From assembly GCA_902729315.2 (NCBI GenBank), contig LR746271.1, forward strand, positions 1,265,501 to 1,329,500: DNA of 64,000 bases. Direction: 5' to 3'. Made by a program: the position numbers and the translations under genes. Positions 37,474 to 50,700 of this stretch are shown here, in pieces. The notes beneath the pieces were generated by a model. It saw only the letters and a program-made list of their open reading frames with translations, did no database searches and was not told the DNA's origin. The first letter of the stretch is position 1. The number at the start of each line of letters is the position of its first letter. This DNA comes from Spirodela intermedia (Eukaryota > Streptophyta > Magnoliopsida > Alismatales > Araceae).

Positions 37474-37676
37474 TTAAAGAAGCCTGTTGACTGAGGATAT
37501 ACCCAGAATATTTTTGCCAGAAATAGCAATGAGATCAGCAGTGGGATCCTGCAAGAAGAGAGAAAATGAAACCGTCGTTGAATGATTGCTCAGAATTTTG
37601 GGGTGAAAGAGGAGAGAAATAGAGCCAAAAGGAGATGAGAACATACCCACTGCAGCGGAGCTCGTTGGAGCTTCAT
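37474..37676 (-). CDS. Possible two-exon micro-ORF or gene fragment (34 aa)
   Basis: An ATG at 37,676 opens ten codons (MKLQRAPLQW) ending at a strong donor, TGG|GTATGT (exon 37647-37676). After a 98-nt intron with a good pyrimidine tract and TTGCAG, exon 37474-37548 continues in frame with DPTADLIAISGKNILG and ends at a stop. I do not recognise the peptide. It may be an isolated fragment of a larger gene, an intron in the 3' untranslated region of the PPR gene, or chance. Confidence 0.2.
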
Positions 37677-37689
37677 TGGTTGTCCCCCC

Positions 37690-37930
37690 CAGAATTTAAT
37701 TAGAAAACTGGGGTCGACTGGGGAATATTAATGCCCATCAACCCACAAGCAGAATTCTGCAACCCACTGACAGTACTTTAGTGATAAACTAATTTAAACT
37801 AATTTTCTATAGTACATCAGCCTTCATCACAAAATTTAATTAGAAAACTCGGTTCGGGAAGGAGTATGAATATCCATCAACCCATCAGCGGGAACCTGCA
37901 GCCCGCTGTAGCTATTTTAATGAAAAATAT
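37690..37930. repeat. Diverged tandem duplication, period ~140 bp
   Basis: A block with AATTTAATTAGAAAACT followed by CCATCAACCCA and a GCAACCCACTG-type end occurs at about 37,692-37,790 and again at about 37,833-37,930 with moderate divergence. It lies downstream of the PPR gene. Confidence 0.6.
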
Positions 37931-38134
37931 CAAATATAGGAAAAAAAATATATTTTTGGGGGCGACTAAGGAGCTACCTGCAATGGGCCTCTCATGCTTC
38001 AAGGAGTTCTAGTCAGGAGCTAGAAAAGTTTCTATCATCTCAGTCTCCAATTCAGCTGACCGTTGATTTCAGTAATCAGCAGCTGATTTTTGGTTTGAGG
38101 AGCACCAGATCCCGGTATTTAGGATGGACATTCA

Positions 38135-41100
38135 TCAAAATTCCTTAGGTCTGTTGGATTCTTCTTCTTTGGGATTATGCCAGTCAATATCCTGTTCATA
38201 CAACCAAGATGAAGGATAAATTGGTCACTGGAGAACAAAAAAAAACAAAAAAAAATTGAGACCAAAGGCTATAAATTTCAAGATTTTATGAGAGAGACGT
38301 TAGACGTAGAGAGAGAGAGAGAGAGTTGCAACGTACCATGTAGCATAAGCTGTAAGAAATTTGAAGAGCTTCGTCCCATTTGTTGGCCATAAAGAGCCCT
38401 TTGATGATCCCAAAGAAGACCGAAAATTCAGGAACAGCACCACTCCTTGTGACCTCGGCATACAATCGAAGAGCCTCCTCCAGCTTGAATGTCATGCAGA
38501 GGGCTTCGATCAAAGAACAATATAAATCCTTATTTCTATAACCGGTATAAATCGACGAGCTGCTCAGCAATTCCCTGTGCAGCTCCAAGGCTGCCTCCAG
38601 CCTTCCAGCCTTGTTAAGCCTATCAATGAGCAAGCAGTAGGCAGGCAAAAGGGGTACGGGCCCACTGGCCGGCATCTCTTCCATGAGCCCATGCAGGCTG
38701 AGAAACTCCCTGCTGAATCCTTGGATCACCTTCTTGTACCCCGACACATATCTCGGCCAGTGGGTCTGCTTCATCTCCTCTAGAAATCCACGGGCTTCGT
38801 CCAGAAGCCCAGAAGCACAGCAATGGCTTATCAGAACCCTGTAAGTGACAAAATTGGGGGCACAGCCCTTTGCAGTCATCTGGGTCAGGAGTTCGAGCGA
38901 CCTCTTGACTAGACCAGCTTTGCCAAATCCGTTGATCATGGCAGTATAGGTTACCACATTCGGGTCACACCCTTTCTCCTCCATCATCAGCAGCAGCCTG
39001 TGAGCCTCCTCAACCTTCCCCAATTTACAGAGCCCATCAATCATCTCAGTGTAGGTGACGACGTTTGGAGGGCAAGACTCCTCCAACATGCTGGACAGAA
39101 CCTTCAGCACAAGATCGAGCCTTCCATCCTTGAACAGCCTGTCGATCAAAGAGCTGTAAGTGTACACATTTGGGGTGTATCCACGGGCTGCCATCTTTGT
39201 GAAAACCTCCTGGGCTTTGTCCAGCTTCCCAATCTTGCAGAAGCCATCTATTAGCGCATCATAGACCTCATGATTTGGCTCACAGCCAGAGAGGGACATG
39301 GCGTCCAGGAGCTCATGAGCCTCAGCTACCTTGTTGGCCTTGCAGAGACCATCAACCAGAGCCCCGTAGGTGAAGACATTTGGTTTTATTTTGTGGGCAT
39401 CGCCTCCAACGAATACATCATCCCCCTTAACACCACCATTTCCCCTCATCCTCGTATAAACTTGGCAAGCCTTATCAATCTCGCCTGCTTTACAAAGCCC
39501 ATCAATAAGGGCGGTGTAAGTGACCACATTTGGCTCGCATCCTGCACTAACCATGGCCTGAAAGAGCTCATTTGCCTCCACCAAGCGCATGGACTTCAGA
39601 TAACCATGGAGAAGCGCAGTATAAGTGACCACATTTGGAGTGCAGCCATCTCTCATCATCCCATCAAACCAATCCCGGGCCTGCTGAATCAAGCCCACCT
39701 TACAGAAGCTGTCAATTAAGATTGTGTAGGTGTAGACATCAGGAGTAACGCCATTCTCCTTCATCTCCTCAAACAGGAGCAAGGCCTCCTCAACCTTGTG
39801 GGCCTGGCAGAGGAATTCAATCACCCTTCCATAGGTGCCAGCATCAGGCACAAATCCCTTGTTCATCATCTCCTTGATGACCGAAAAGGCCGCTCGAAAC
39901 TTACCAAAGGCACAGAGGCATTGTGCATAGTTGCCGGCATTTACCTTATTAAGCACGAAGCCCGCATCCAGCATCTCCTTGTAAGCTTTCTCCGCCATTT
40001 CAAACTTCTCAGAGCTTGGTGAATCGCCACTGCTGCAAATTGATCCGATGAATATATTGTACGTAATGTAGCCAGGTCCACAAGCACAAGAAGACATTTT
40101 TTTAAACAGTTTATATGCATACGAGTAATCCCCCGAGCTGCAGTATGCATGAACAAGGGAATTGAATAAAGATGAACTGGGATGGCATCCTTCCATCATC
40201 ATCATCTTAATTATCCTCTTACACCAACCGAGTTGCCCTTTTCTCAGGAATCCCGAGAGCAGAGTCCTGTAAGTCCCCACATTAGGGAGACATGAGACGG
40301 ACCTCATCCTGTCCAAGAAGCCCATAGCTTCCTCAAATAGAGAAGCTTCAACTAGCCCCTGGATCATTTTGGTGTATAGATCGGTGTCTGGTGTGAAATC
40401 TTCCTTCTCTATGATATTCAGAGCCTCGACCCACCTCCCCTCCTTGCACAGAGAGCAGGCAAAATAACCCATAGTTACGCTGTCCATGAACAAACCCGAC
40501 CTCGACATCTCCAAGTGAACCAGGAAAGCTGAATCTAACCTTTCGGCCTTCAAAAGGACCTGAATCAGGGCGTTATATGTCGTCCTTGTGGGCTTATACC
40601 CCCAGTCCTTGAGCCTCCCCAGTTCCTCCAGGGCTTCATTCCAGAGTCCTCTCCTACAACACTTGAGGACTAGAACATTGAGCAGCCTGCCGAGGACTTC
40701 TCTGTCGTCTTCTCCCACTTCCCTGAGAAATTTTTCAGGGATTCTACTGCTTCTCCGGGATCCTAATATCTCCAACAGCAATTCGCAGGTACCATGGTTA
40801 TGTTGGTACCCAATCTGCCGACCAGCCCATATGAAGAATCTTACCGCCAATTCAGGATCCTCAACAAGTCTTAGAACCTCAGACACCAAAGGCCCGTCGA
40901 GCTTTCCTCTGAATTGGCGGAGAAAGCTCTGGGTCTTATCGTCGAACACGTCGCGCGCGGACCTGATAACCTCGGAAATGGCAATGGCGGCCTCCCTCGA
41001 GCCTCCTGGATCAATGGACGGGGATCTGGAGGCCTTCCCCCCGACGTCCTTAACAGTATCGTGCAGAAAGGCGAAGTCCTTGGCCGACAAGCCCCCTTGG

Positions 41101-41321
41101 CACTGCCCATGTCGCCTGAGCCGCCGTCCCTCCGGTGGGAAGGCGAAGTCGGCCTCATTCAAACCAGAGAGATCGTCGTCGGCGCAGCTGCTGCTGAAGA
41201 AGTAGAGGCGGTGCCCCAGCGCAGACGGGGGAAGCAGATGGGCGCGGCCGCTTCTGGCCTTTGGAGAAACGAGGTAGCCGAGAGACTGGGACACCGCAAT
41301 CGCCGCCCCTCGTCTGCTCAT
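38135..41321 (-). CDS. P-class PPR protein, At1g06710-type, organellar
   Basis: Exon 1 (38337-41321) encodes 995 residues; exon 2 (38135-38191) adds 18, giving 1013 aa. The N-terminus lacks acidic residues and is Arg/Ser-rich, fitting mitochondrial targeting. About 20 PPR motifs of 35 residues run from about residue 245 to 990 (for example VVTYTALIDGLCKAGEID, VYTYTILIDSFCKVGLIQ), with no E or DYW domain. Residue order and extras such as KQTHW, and GRQIGY upstream of the repeats, match the Arabidopsis protein At1g06710, annotated as mitochondrial. Such proteins bind specific organellar RNAs. Without splicing the reading frame would run through a CT tract into RCNSLSLSL and stop; the donor ATG|GTACGT and acceptor TGAACAG|GAT instead give a tail starting DIDWHNPKEEE, which resembles the family's C-terminus. 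The predicted RNA target is unknown. Confidence 0.92.
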
Positions 41322-41630
41322 TCTGCCGCGGAGAAACTAAGGTGAGGGTGGTGCTCCAGCAAGTTGAGATAGGAGTGAAAAGGCAGTCGGAGGAGCCCCA
41401 GGCCGAAGCCGGGCTCTGGGGGGAGAAGGGCTCGGGGCGCCATAGCGAAGAGCTTGAGTTGGCGCTTCTGCCCGTGTTAAAACCCACGGCTTAAACCCTA
41501 GACGAGTCTCCGAGTCCATAGGGACCTGCAGAAGGTTGCACTCTACCGGACAAAAAAAACTGTAAAAAATAAAAATCCAGTCTTCCTTGCAAACCTCAGA
41601 ATCCGCCCCAAAATGCCCACGGCTAGATTT

Positions 41631-41670
<40 letters not shown>

Positions 41671-42196
41671 GGTGAATGCGTGCGGAGGGTTGAGCCAATA
41701 AAAGAGACGGACATTTGCTGGACAAGGGCCAGGCCTGACCGGTCCCATTTCCCCACTTAATTCAGATGTCTTCGTTGTGCAAGCCTCTCAGAGTTGACCC
41801 TGAGTAGATTAAGTTGACTAAAGTGCAAAATAAATAAGGGTAAAAGTTCTGGGCTTGCCGCAACAGTCTACAAGCCAATCATAGTCAGCAGTTTGACTTG
41901 GCTAGACTTCCCCTACCCGGGAAGAAAGCAAGTCAGAAGAAAACCCTCAGGATGAACAGAGAAAACAAAAGAACCAGGTGAAGAACCAATGAGATGAGCT
42001 CATCTAATACTAATTTCGGCAAAGGCCCACATTCCCTTTTCTATATAATGATATTGTATCGTCTGTTCTTCCGAAGGCTGTGATTTTCATCTGCTCAGAA
42101 GAAAAAAAATAAAATTCCCACCATGATTTCCCACAAACACTTTGCACAGGGCGCAGCTTATCCACAGAGAGAGAGAGAGCGCCATTGTCCCTATGG
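41322..42196 (-). promoter_or_regulatory. PPR promoter region and 3' flank of the PMT gene
   Basis: A perfect CT tract at about 41,633-41,668 lies 310-350 bp upstream of the PPR start (GA on its sense strand). The remainder has no recognisable gene; the right end is the PMT 3' untranslated region. Confidence 0.4.
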
Positions 42197-45100
42197 TCAT
42201 CTGGAGCCGGGTCCTAACGAGTTGTCAACAATGAGGATTTTCTCAGCATGGAATGGTCCCAGCTGGGTGTGGACGATGCGGCTCTGCCAGTTCAGGCGGT
42301 CAGCCGCTGTCTTGGCCTTGGCGACCACATCAACATGGTCTCGGATTATCACTACTCCCGCAGGGCGCAGGATTCTGTCAATCTCCAACAAAATGTCCAG
42401 GATATCGCACCTGCACAACCAAGATTAGCCTCATCATCTGCTTCCTTTTCCACCAGATAATTGCAAAATCACAGCAAATTCACAGCAAATTCACGTGGAT
42501 ATAAAGATGATCATGAAAGAAGGGTCACCTGTCCATGTAGAGGCTGAGCAATCCGGCTGCGTGAATGAGATCATATGTGCGAGGATACGTCGAGAAAGCC
42601 TCACACCTGCAAGTGAGTTAGAGATTCTCACACTGTCAGCCCTCGGCAGATGGAAACTGCCCAGAATGTCACTCATTCGATCGCTCTAGGTGCAAATTGG
42701 ACAGGCAGATTAGCTTTTCTGCTAATCATTCGCCCTCGTAACAGTGTATTGGATAATCAAATATCTAACACAAAAAAGGGAATGAGATGATCAAATACCG
42801 AACCCATCTCAATTAAAATTTTTTAAAGTAATAAATGCATGAGCTTTATCAGAGATCGCAGAAAGAAAGTAGTGGGCAAGATCGGGGAGAGTACCAGTCC
42901 ATGTAGGTCCCAATGAGACCCCGTTCAAAGATGACGCCCAGCGTGTCATCCTTGGCATCTGAAGGAACGACATTCATTACCCAAACTGGATATTCTGACA
43001 GTGCGGCAGCAAAGCCGCCCAGGTCGGCATTCATATCCATGATGTTCCTGAACCTCCCAGAGGATTCCAAGGATATATAGCTGTTGTAATATGAAACCCT
43101 TTCCTCCCAAATCTTAGTGTCATGATTGAAGGCATCAACTGTAATCCCCTTCAAACTCCCACTTGTTATCCGGGGTGGAGTGGCCCATAATCTTTCAGGC
43201 CAGAGCTTCAGAGAACCCCCGGCGACCTCATTGGTGGCTTTTGCTATTGGAAGAGGAGTCGTGCAGGTGCCCATTTTCTCGTACCTGTTGTAAGGTAAAG
43301 AAGGAAAACTTTCCTTAGTGAGGTTCGCATGCAATCCAAAACCGGTAATGCTCTGATCTGACAGAGTTAGAACTCAAAAAAAGAAATTTTGCAGGAGACA
43401 AAAATACAGATCCGAAATCCAAAGGAGACTATGGCTAGCTGATCTTGGATGTGAAGCTTCCATTTCTTCAGATTGCCGTTGTTGATTATGGGTGAAGGAT
43501 GGGTTATCCAATAATGGTAAGGAATATGCTCAGTGCAAATGATAAGATAAGAGAGAAGGGGAGAATCACCATGCGGCATCAGGATCTCTTCCCTCACATA
43601 ATGGTACAAACTTTGTAGATTGCGAGCTCTTCCTGCAAAGAACATGATTTCTGGGCTTCCTCCAAACAGCAATGGGACCCTTCTCTACGACCTTCTCCCA
43701 ACAAAGGCGTCTGGCAAGATCATCTATAGCAGCCTGCTCTGCTTGCAGGTCCTGCGGAGTCCTCTTCCAACCCTGATACATAGATTTCCAGTTGATCGGT
43801 GGCCCAGATAAAACCCAATAGCCACCAGGTCGAAGAACTCTATCAATTTCCAGAAGGTAAAGTCCGTCTGAAAACATGTGGGCACAAAGTCAGGCTGCGG
43901 CACTTCACACTCACAATGAGGAGAAATTCACCAACTATTTACATATTATCAGTAACATCATAAGCATTCATGTCAACAAGGGGCTTACCATAAAAATAAA
44001 AATAGAAATAATATATCTTTTTTCAAGTAATATGGACGGGCAATCATAAAAAAAAAACTTGATATCTGCATGAGATTTTTCTCCTTGCCCAAAAGTAATC
44101 ACGAACGGAATATTTTTCCTGACCTGCCCAAAACGAGCATTGCCCGTCTCTATGTTATGCTGTGATATGCGTTTCGATGTAGCAGAACCCAAATGAGCAT
44201 TGTATGCACGGGTATACTTCTGAAATATCCAGATATCATTGCTACTATATACCGAAAATATCTAGTGTTGAAATCCATTCGTGATTGGCGCAATAAATTG
44301 CCATTGACCTACCCACTAATGTAGGATCTCAAGGCTCTGCAATCGAAAAAGTAAAGTGCATGAGGATCAGCTTCAATTCTTTGTCAGTTTAGCCTTGATT
44401 GAGCTGTCCTTCCAATGAAGTAACCAAACTTCGTACATGACTACATGTCAAACAACTTAAGGGTTGTCACTGGCGGTAAGTGTCCTCGTTGACCACAAGG
44501 TTCGTGTTTTGACTAGGTCAAACAACTTAAGGGAACTCTTGGAATTGAGCTCCAGTTGGTCACATAGCCCAGAGGAGAGAAGAAGGGTATCTTTTATGAG
44601 GAAAACAGCAGCATATATGGGAAACTATTGGGGGTGGGATTGAGCCTGGTGGCTGACATGAAGGACTATGCCATGGGACCCATTTTGCACATCACACCAG
44701 AAGTGTGGAATGGTACATGAAGATCAAGTACATGCTTGGCACAAGTTCTCAAAAGCCCAACTTCATTATCATTGAGAGGGATTTCTCTTGTATTCATAAT
44801 GATTCGGGTATAAGTTTGTTTCATAATTAGATTTCCTAAACATCTGTCTGCAGATCGGAAATGAAATTTTCTAAGGAGTTTCTTTCTCGAGTGGAACCAG
44901 CAAAAGGCAAGAAGAAATACACGAAAAAGATTTGATGAAATAAACGCAAGAACAAAGTGAGAAAATGTATAATCGAGTTTATTCATCCCCGGACTGAGGA
45001 ATGATGGCCAGCACATTTTTCTGGTCTTTAATCATTCAAAGATGCGTCATCTAGATGAAACAAAGGGGTTTCATGAGAACGTACCATGAGCAGTCCATGG

Positions 45101-46745
45101 AATCAGACATCGGGCACAGTGGGCCATATCAAAGGATCTCGAAGGGTGGGGTAACCTGAGGGTGCTTAAGACACCAAGCATGGCTGGCAGACCCCGTTCC
45201 AATGCGAATTGTACCTGAGCCTCATGTACATCTCTGGGTGCAACTGACAGCGTCATGATGTTAAAGTCCAGTAAACGACCTCCAAAGCTGGCAACCTGTG
45301 CAAGATCAACGTGTTCATGTCAAGGACGATTATGCTCTTCAAATAGGCATATGTTGCCAAATTATCTCCAAAATTCAGACGACAAATACATTTTTAGGAA
45401 TATGGGACCGGCATTAAGTCAGCGTCATATGGCCACCAATCTCCCTTCTGCATGAAATAGTCAAGACAGAGGGAGAAAAGAATGCCAATCTTGAAGCATT
45501 AACACTCCGCAGTGTGGTGTCTATCTCTTTATCCTCTTGCATGTTCCTCCCTTTGTGATTTTCATCTAAGGGGGAATGGTGTGAAGAATCTGTATGTGTC
45601 ATAGAGAGAGAGAGAGAGAGAGACGTTACAGAAGGTTAATGAAAACAGCTACCTAATGGTGGTGAACTCCAACTTGATAACAATAGAAACATAGGGTGAA
45701 TAAACACTATGTACTGCGAATAAACACCCATGAAAGCACTCAATAGTGGATCAATTAAGAAGGGTATTCACTAGCTCCAATAGCAGTCACCCCAGATGTA
45801 AACTTGGGAAAAAAATTAGAATCCAGAGCGAAAACGTTTCACAGGTAGAAGACTGCTGATGAGAAAATATGCATGAGCAGCAATAAACTGAGCAATTCAG
45901 GAAGAACGAATGCTCAATAAAAGGGCAAGAGCGTGTATTCTTGATGTTATCTCGTCGTAATTAGAACTGTTGGGGGAACTGATGAGAATTCTACCATGAA
46001 AAAATGGAGTTTACGACCAAAGAATGGAAGATAAGATTACTGAAGACTATAATCATCTTCCACTCACCCCACAGCCGATGTCCAGGACTGTGCGGATCTC
46101 TCCGGTCTTCAAGGGCACAAGGTCCGCCATGTCTGCGACGTAGCCCTTCACACCAGCGGGGAACGATGTTCCACCCCCAGGGAAGATCAGCCGGTCGCCC
46201 TCCACCTTCACCCAATTCTGGTCCTTCTTCGCGACTGTCAGCCTTGTGGACGGAACATTGGCGAACCAGACGCTGTCCCTGCTCTCCGGCCATCTGACGG
46301 GCGTGCGGTAGCCCTCCGGCCTAGGCACGCGGCAGCGCCGCCTCTCCTCCGGCCCCGGGCAATGACGCTCTCGATGGAAGAGGTCCTGCGTGTGGAACCG
46401 GCGCTCCCGCTGGGGATCCTGGCAGGGACAGTAGTCGGTGGAGTTGCCTTCGCAGAACTCGATCGGGGGGAGGGGGAGGAGCTGCAGGGAGGAGGCAGCG
46501 GAGTGGCGAGCCTCGAAGTTGAGAGGCGCTCCACCGGCGGCGGCGGAGGGAGAGACTTTGGCGGTGAAATTGGGCTCGTGGATGCAATTGTCGGTCAGAT
46601 TGGAGACGGAGTTCGGGAACAAGGACCGCGAGTTCAGGTACACGCCGAAGAGGTACGAAAGGATGCAGAGGATGGAGAGCAGAAAGATCCTCGCTAGGGT
46701 TTTCCTGTTGGGATTCGGCAGCAGCGACAGATTAAACCTGAACAT
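42197..46745 (-). CDS. PMT-family (DUF248) Golgi methyltransferase
   Basis: Six exons, 46068-46745, 45085-45295, 43570-43867, 42895-43284, 42529-42606 and 42197-42410, give 622 aa in frame. A short cytosolic N-terminus and one hydrophobic segment (about residues 18-37) mark a type II Golgi membrane protein. The family landmarks follow: [46 protein letters not shown], the SAM-binding VLDIGCG (about 220-226) continuing VASFGGRLL after intron 1, [18 protein letters not shown], and a second half with [17 protein letters not shown] and PRTYDLIHA. Family members such as QUA2 and QUA3 are thought to methylate pectin homogalacturonan in the Golgi; the substrate here is inferred. The C-terminal end ([20 protein letters not shown]) is atypical but open. 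Confidence 0.92.
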
Positions 46746-47339
46746 CTTTGATCCCTGCTTTTACTCCTCTTCCTCCTGTCGGTGGGTCAGATGGAGATGA
46801 ATGACGGGGAAGGGGGAGTATCAATGATTTGGTCTGCTCTCGTGATCTAAACCAGTGCTTCTCCCTCGGTCCCCAACCTGGATTTCCTTCCATTCATGGA
46901 TGATGCAAAATTCAACTTCTCTGGAATCCCTACTGCAGAATTCTTCTCCACCTCCATCTCACCGCTTCCTGGGTTTCTGGATCTGGAAAGACGGATGCCT
47001 ACCTCAGAGAGGAAGAACGAGAGGAGAAATTTTCAGAGCAGATCACCGTAGGAGGGCACATGGCCGAGGTGCCCCACAACGAACAGCCATGTCTCCAACA
47101 GAGGGAGACGCCGACGAAGCCATCAGAGACGGCATCCAGCCGCCAAGACCAGGCATGTGGGGGCAGTTAATTCAGGGGATATGGACCTTCTTCTGTCTCC
47201 AACAGATGTTCACCCCCAGGTTTGATACTCAGATTCTCCTTCCCCGCACCGGCCGCCGGCATCGCCGCGCCCGTGGTAAGAGGCGGCGCCGTCAGATGAC
47301 CTCATCTCTGTCTTCCGTCAGCTGCGGTCCTCTGATCAG
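46746..47339. promoter_or_regulatory. PMT upstream region
   Basis: This holds about 590 bp between the PMT start and the retrotransposon end. It contains no recognisable gene; a plus-strand reading frame here has no proper ATG at its start and no family match. It presumably includes the PMT promoter, so the element inserted 0.6 kb upstream of the gene. Confidence 0.4.
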
Positions 47340-47396
47340 TGCGAGCGCTGACAATTTCTCGTGAGACCATTTGAGGCTGATCGCGATACCACAGAG

Positions 47397-47436
<40 letters not shown>

Positions 47437-47745
47437 AAATAACGAGGACGATAACAGGGAGAGAGAGTGGGGACATACAGACCACTTCGAAGTGGTCCCC
47501 TTCGACTTAGCCCTCACCCCCCTCATTATAATTTTCATATTCCTTCACGATCCGATATCCATTATTAATATCTATGAGCCTCCTTCTCATTCTGTGTGGG
47601 CCTACTCTTCGATACCTATGAGGTTCTTCTCCTTTGACCAGTTCCTTTGTAGTTCTGTGAGACTGGTGTCTACCGGGGGCACGTGGCAGCCGTTAGGTTT
47701 ACGGCGGGGATGTGATAGGTCAACGAGTATCCCATTAATATTCCC
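47340..47745 (-). repeat. Left terminal repeat (3' LTR)
   Basis: Similarity to the right repeat starts near GCGAGCGCTGAC and continues through a GA tract (47,402-47,433), AATTTTCATATTCC, GATACCTATGAGGTTCTTCTCC and GCAGCCGTTAGG. It ends near 47,740 before a purine-rich run (minus strand) that may be the polypurine tract. Boundaries are approximate. Confidence 0.7.
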
Positions 47746-50700
47746 CCACTAGGACTTTCACTTTGTTTACTATCAAGATTTTCCACTTGACAAGGACCTC
47801 CACAATGTGAGGACTCTGACGGGAATCAAGGATGTCATATGGTTCTACTTGTCCATGTAAGATTATTAGCCATGGAGAGTGAGGTCAACGGCCTGCAGGG
47901 GTGATGGATCAATGACACATTTTAATTGGGACATGTGGAAGACCAGGTGGATACCTACGGTGGAGGGTAGAGCGAGTCGCTAAGTCACTGATCCCACACA
48001 TGCAATGACTTCAAATGGCCTGAAGAATAGAGTCATGAGCTTCTTGTATGAACACCTTGCTAGAGACTTTTGGTAATATGGTTGGTAACAGAGATACATA
48101 TGGTCAACGACCATGAACTCGAGCTCTCATTGGTGGTGGTTTGTGTATGCCTTCATCCAAGCCTATGTTCAGGCTAAGATGTTTCTTGAGTTGACAAAGC
48201 ATGTCATCACACTTCTAAAGTAGCTTATTGACGTCGTCCATCCGCATTGTGTTTGCTTCATAGTTGAGGACTAGAGTAGAGATGTTGAGAAAGTTAGTAT
48301 TATACAAGTATTATGCTTAATCAATCTACCTACTCTACTACCAAAAGCGATTGCCAAAGAAGTAGTAGAGATAAGTTTCTAATATGCAGATGACCACTTC
48401 CACATTGCCTATTGATATGTGGATGATAAATATTGATTTGGTAGAGTGTGGAGCCTTGCAACATGAAGAGCTCTCAACATAAAGCACTCATGAGGATCTG
48501 ATCATAGTTGCTCAATATTGATGCTAGAATACTATTAATCGGATGATATCATGTAGGAAGATATGAACAATATCTTTGACTGTGGAAGGGTGTTCTTATG
48601 AGAAGACATGATTGTACTTGCAAAGAAAATTAGTGACCACAATAATACTACTAAAGTCATTTGACTTTGGAAGACCCTCAGTGAAGTATGTAGATTCATG
48701 TGAGAATGGGTTCTAGTAGGAGACTAGCAAGCTTAAGAGATTCAGATTTATTTTTCTAGTAAACATAATATCCTGCCACATAATTTGAAACATCCTTCTT
48801 TTGTCCAGCCCAGACAACATTATGTTTGACTCCACAAAAATCTCAAATTGAGGAACTCATGGAGCATCTTTGAGATGTTTGCTAAGTGTCTAGCCAACAC
48901 AATCTGGCCACAATGAAAAGGGCATCCATGGCAGTTGATGTACTTAGGTCACTACTCTAAATGAGAGCATAATCACTCTTGGATAACCAACCTCCTTAGG
49001 TCAGCATGATACTATCATACTATGAGAGCTGTCTAGCAATTCAGGTCAATGAACATCATAGTTGTTTAAGGTGGTCAATTCAAGCTTAGTAAGACACTAC
49101 TAGTTTTGTTCTCAATGCGGACTTTGTATCAGATCTCAAAGTAGAAGTTAATGATGTTGGAGAGAAATTTTAATAATTTGATAAGACTTTCCACTACTTC
49201 AAGATAAACTTGAGGTTGCATTGATTAGTGAAGATGAAGAACTTTTTTCCAAGTAGGTAAGTTTTCATTTCAATGTCACAAACATGATGGTCATAAGTGT
49301 ACACTCAAATACTAACTGGAGCTTGTTGATGGATGAGAGAACTTGACTAAATGTGCAATCAATTTGTGTTGTTACATGAGCTCAGCCGTGATACCTTTAC
49401 CTAAAGCATCAACTTTTAGTTCAAATAAAATGATAAAATTCAATAGAGCAAGTACTACTATGCTAGCCAAAGCTATCTTGAGGTATTTGAATGATGTTTC
49501 CACCTTGATACCCCAAGAGAACACATCCTTCTTGAGCTGTTGGGTGAGAGGCAATATTATTGTGCCATAATTCACAATGAAATGAAGGTAATGACATGTT
49601 AACCTTAAGAAGTCATGAAGTTTGTAAAGGATTTTTGATATGGGACAGTGGATGATGGTTGTGATCTTCTCCTAGTTGATCATAAACTAGTGGTCAAGGT
49701 AAGCCATCTTTGTAAAGGAATACTTTTTTCGAGTTGATGTGCAAGTCATTCATTTAGAAGACAACAAACATTTGAGCGAGGTATCCCTCATGTGACTTTT
49801 GACTTAAACTATAAATAAGGATGACATCAAAGAAGATTAATCCATACCTTCTAAGGAACTAGTTGAATACTTAATTCATCAAAGCTTAAAGGCTGATAAC
49901 ATGTTGGTAAGTCTGAAAGACACAACAAGAAACTCGTAATGGTCCATATGGGTGGGGAGTGATGTCCTCTCCTTTGACATATATTTGTGATAGTCAGATC
50001 TAAGATCTAGCTTACCAAAGATTGTGATGTCATGTAGTTCGTTTGGGAGCTCTTCGACAATCGAAATGAGGAACCTATCAGAGATGGTGATCTTGTTGAT
50101 AACACGGTAGTCCATGCAGAATCACTTGGTTCTATCTTTCTTCCTCACTAAAAAGTTAGGGTTAGAGTAGGGGTTGGTTGAGTGTTGGATAATCCATGTG
50201 GATAGCATCTTGCTAACATACTTTTCAATCTCTATCTTCTAAAAATAAGGCTACCTAAAAGGTCTGGTCTTAACAAATTTAGAGTTCAATTTGAGAGTGA
50301 CGATGACTCAAGTTGGTATCAATCTAACTTTTGAGTTGAACATGGAAGATAGTCCTTGAGGTTGAAAAATAATTGTGTACATGGTCATTGAGGGCCAATT
50401 TCATTGTTGAGGTCAACTGATTGTGAGATAGTAAGAAGAGTTTGATCACAAGTTCTCTCTTTTTTATGATTCTGGATAGAGCCTTGAAGGAAATGATTAT
50501 CTTCATTATTTGAACATCATCCTGAATCATAATTTGATTTGATCCCACCATGAACCCCAAAACCACATTCATGTTTGCCAAAAGAAGCACAAGCACGTCT
50601 TCATTTATCATCAATGACTAGTGTTCTATGGTAGTATTGTGACAAATGAGAATGCTTGGAACTCTTTCTCAATTATGATCATGACTTGAAATTACAATGT

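Noticed and set aside
38286..38336. PPR C-terminus RCNSLSLSL encoded by a CT tract
   Set aside because: A good donor precedes it and a downstream exon gives a family-like tail, so this is read as intron.
46855..47364. A 169-codon plus-strand reading frame upstream of PMT
   Set aside because: Its first codon is not ATG, the translation has no recognisable domain, and it overlaps the PMT promoter and the retrotransposon end.
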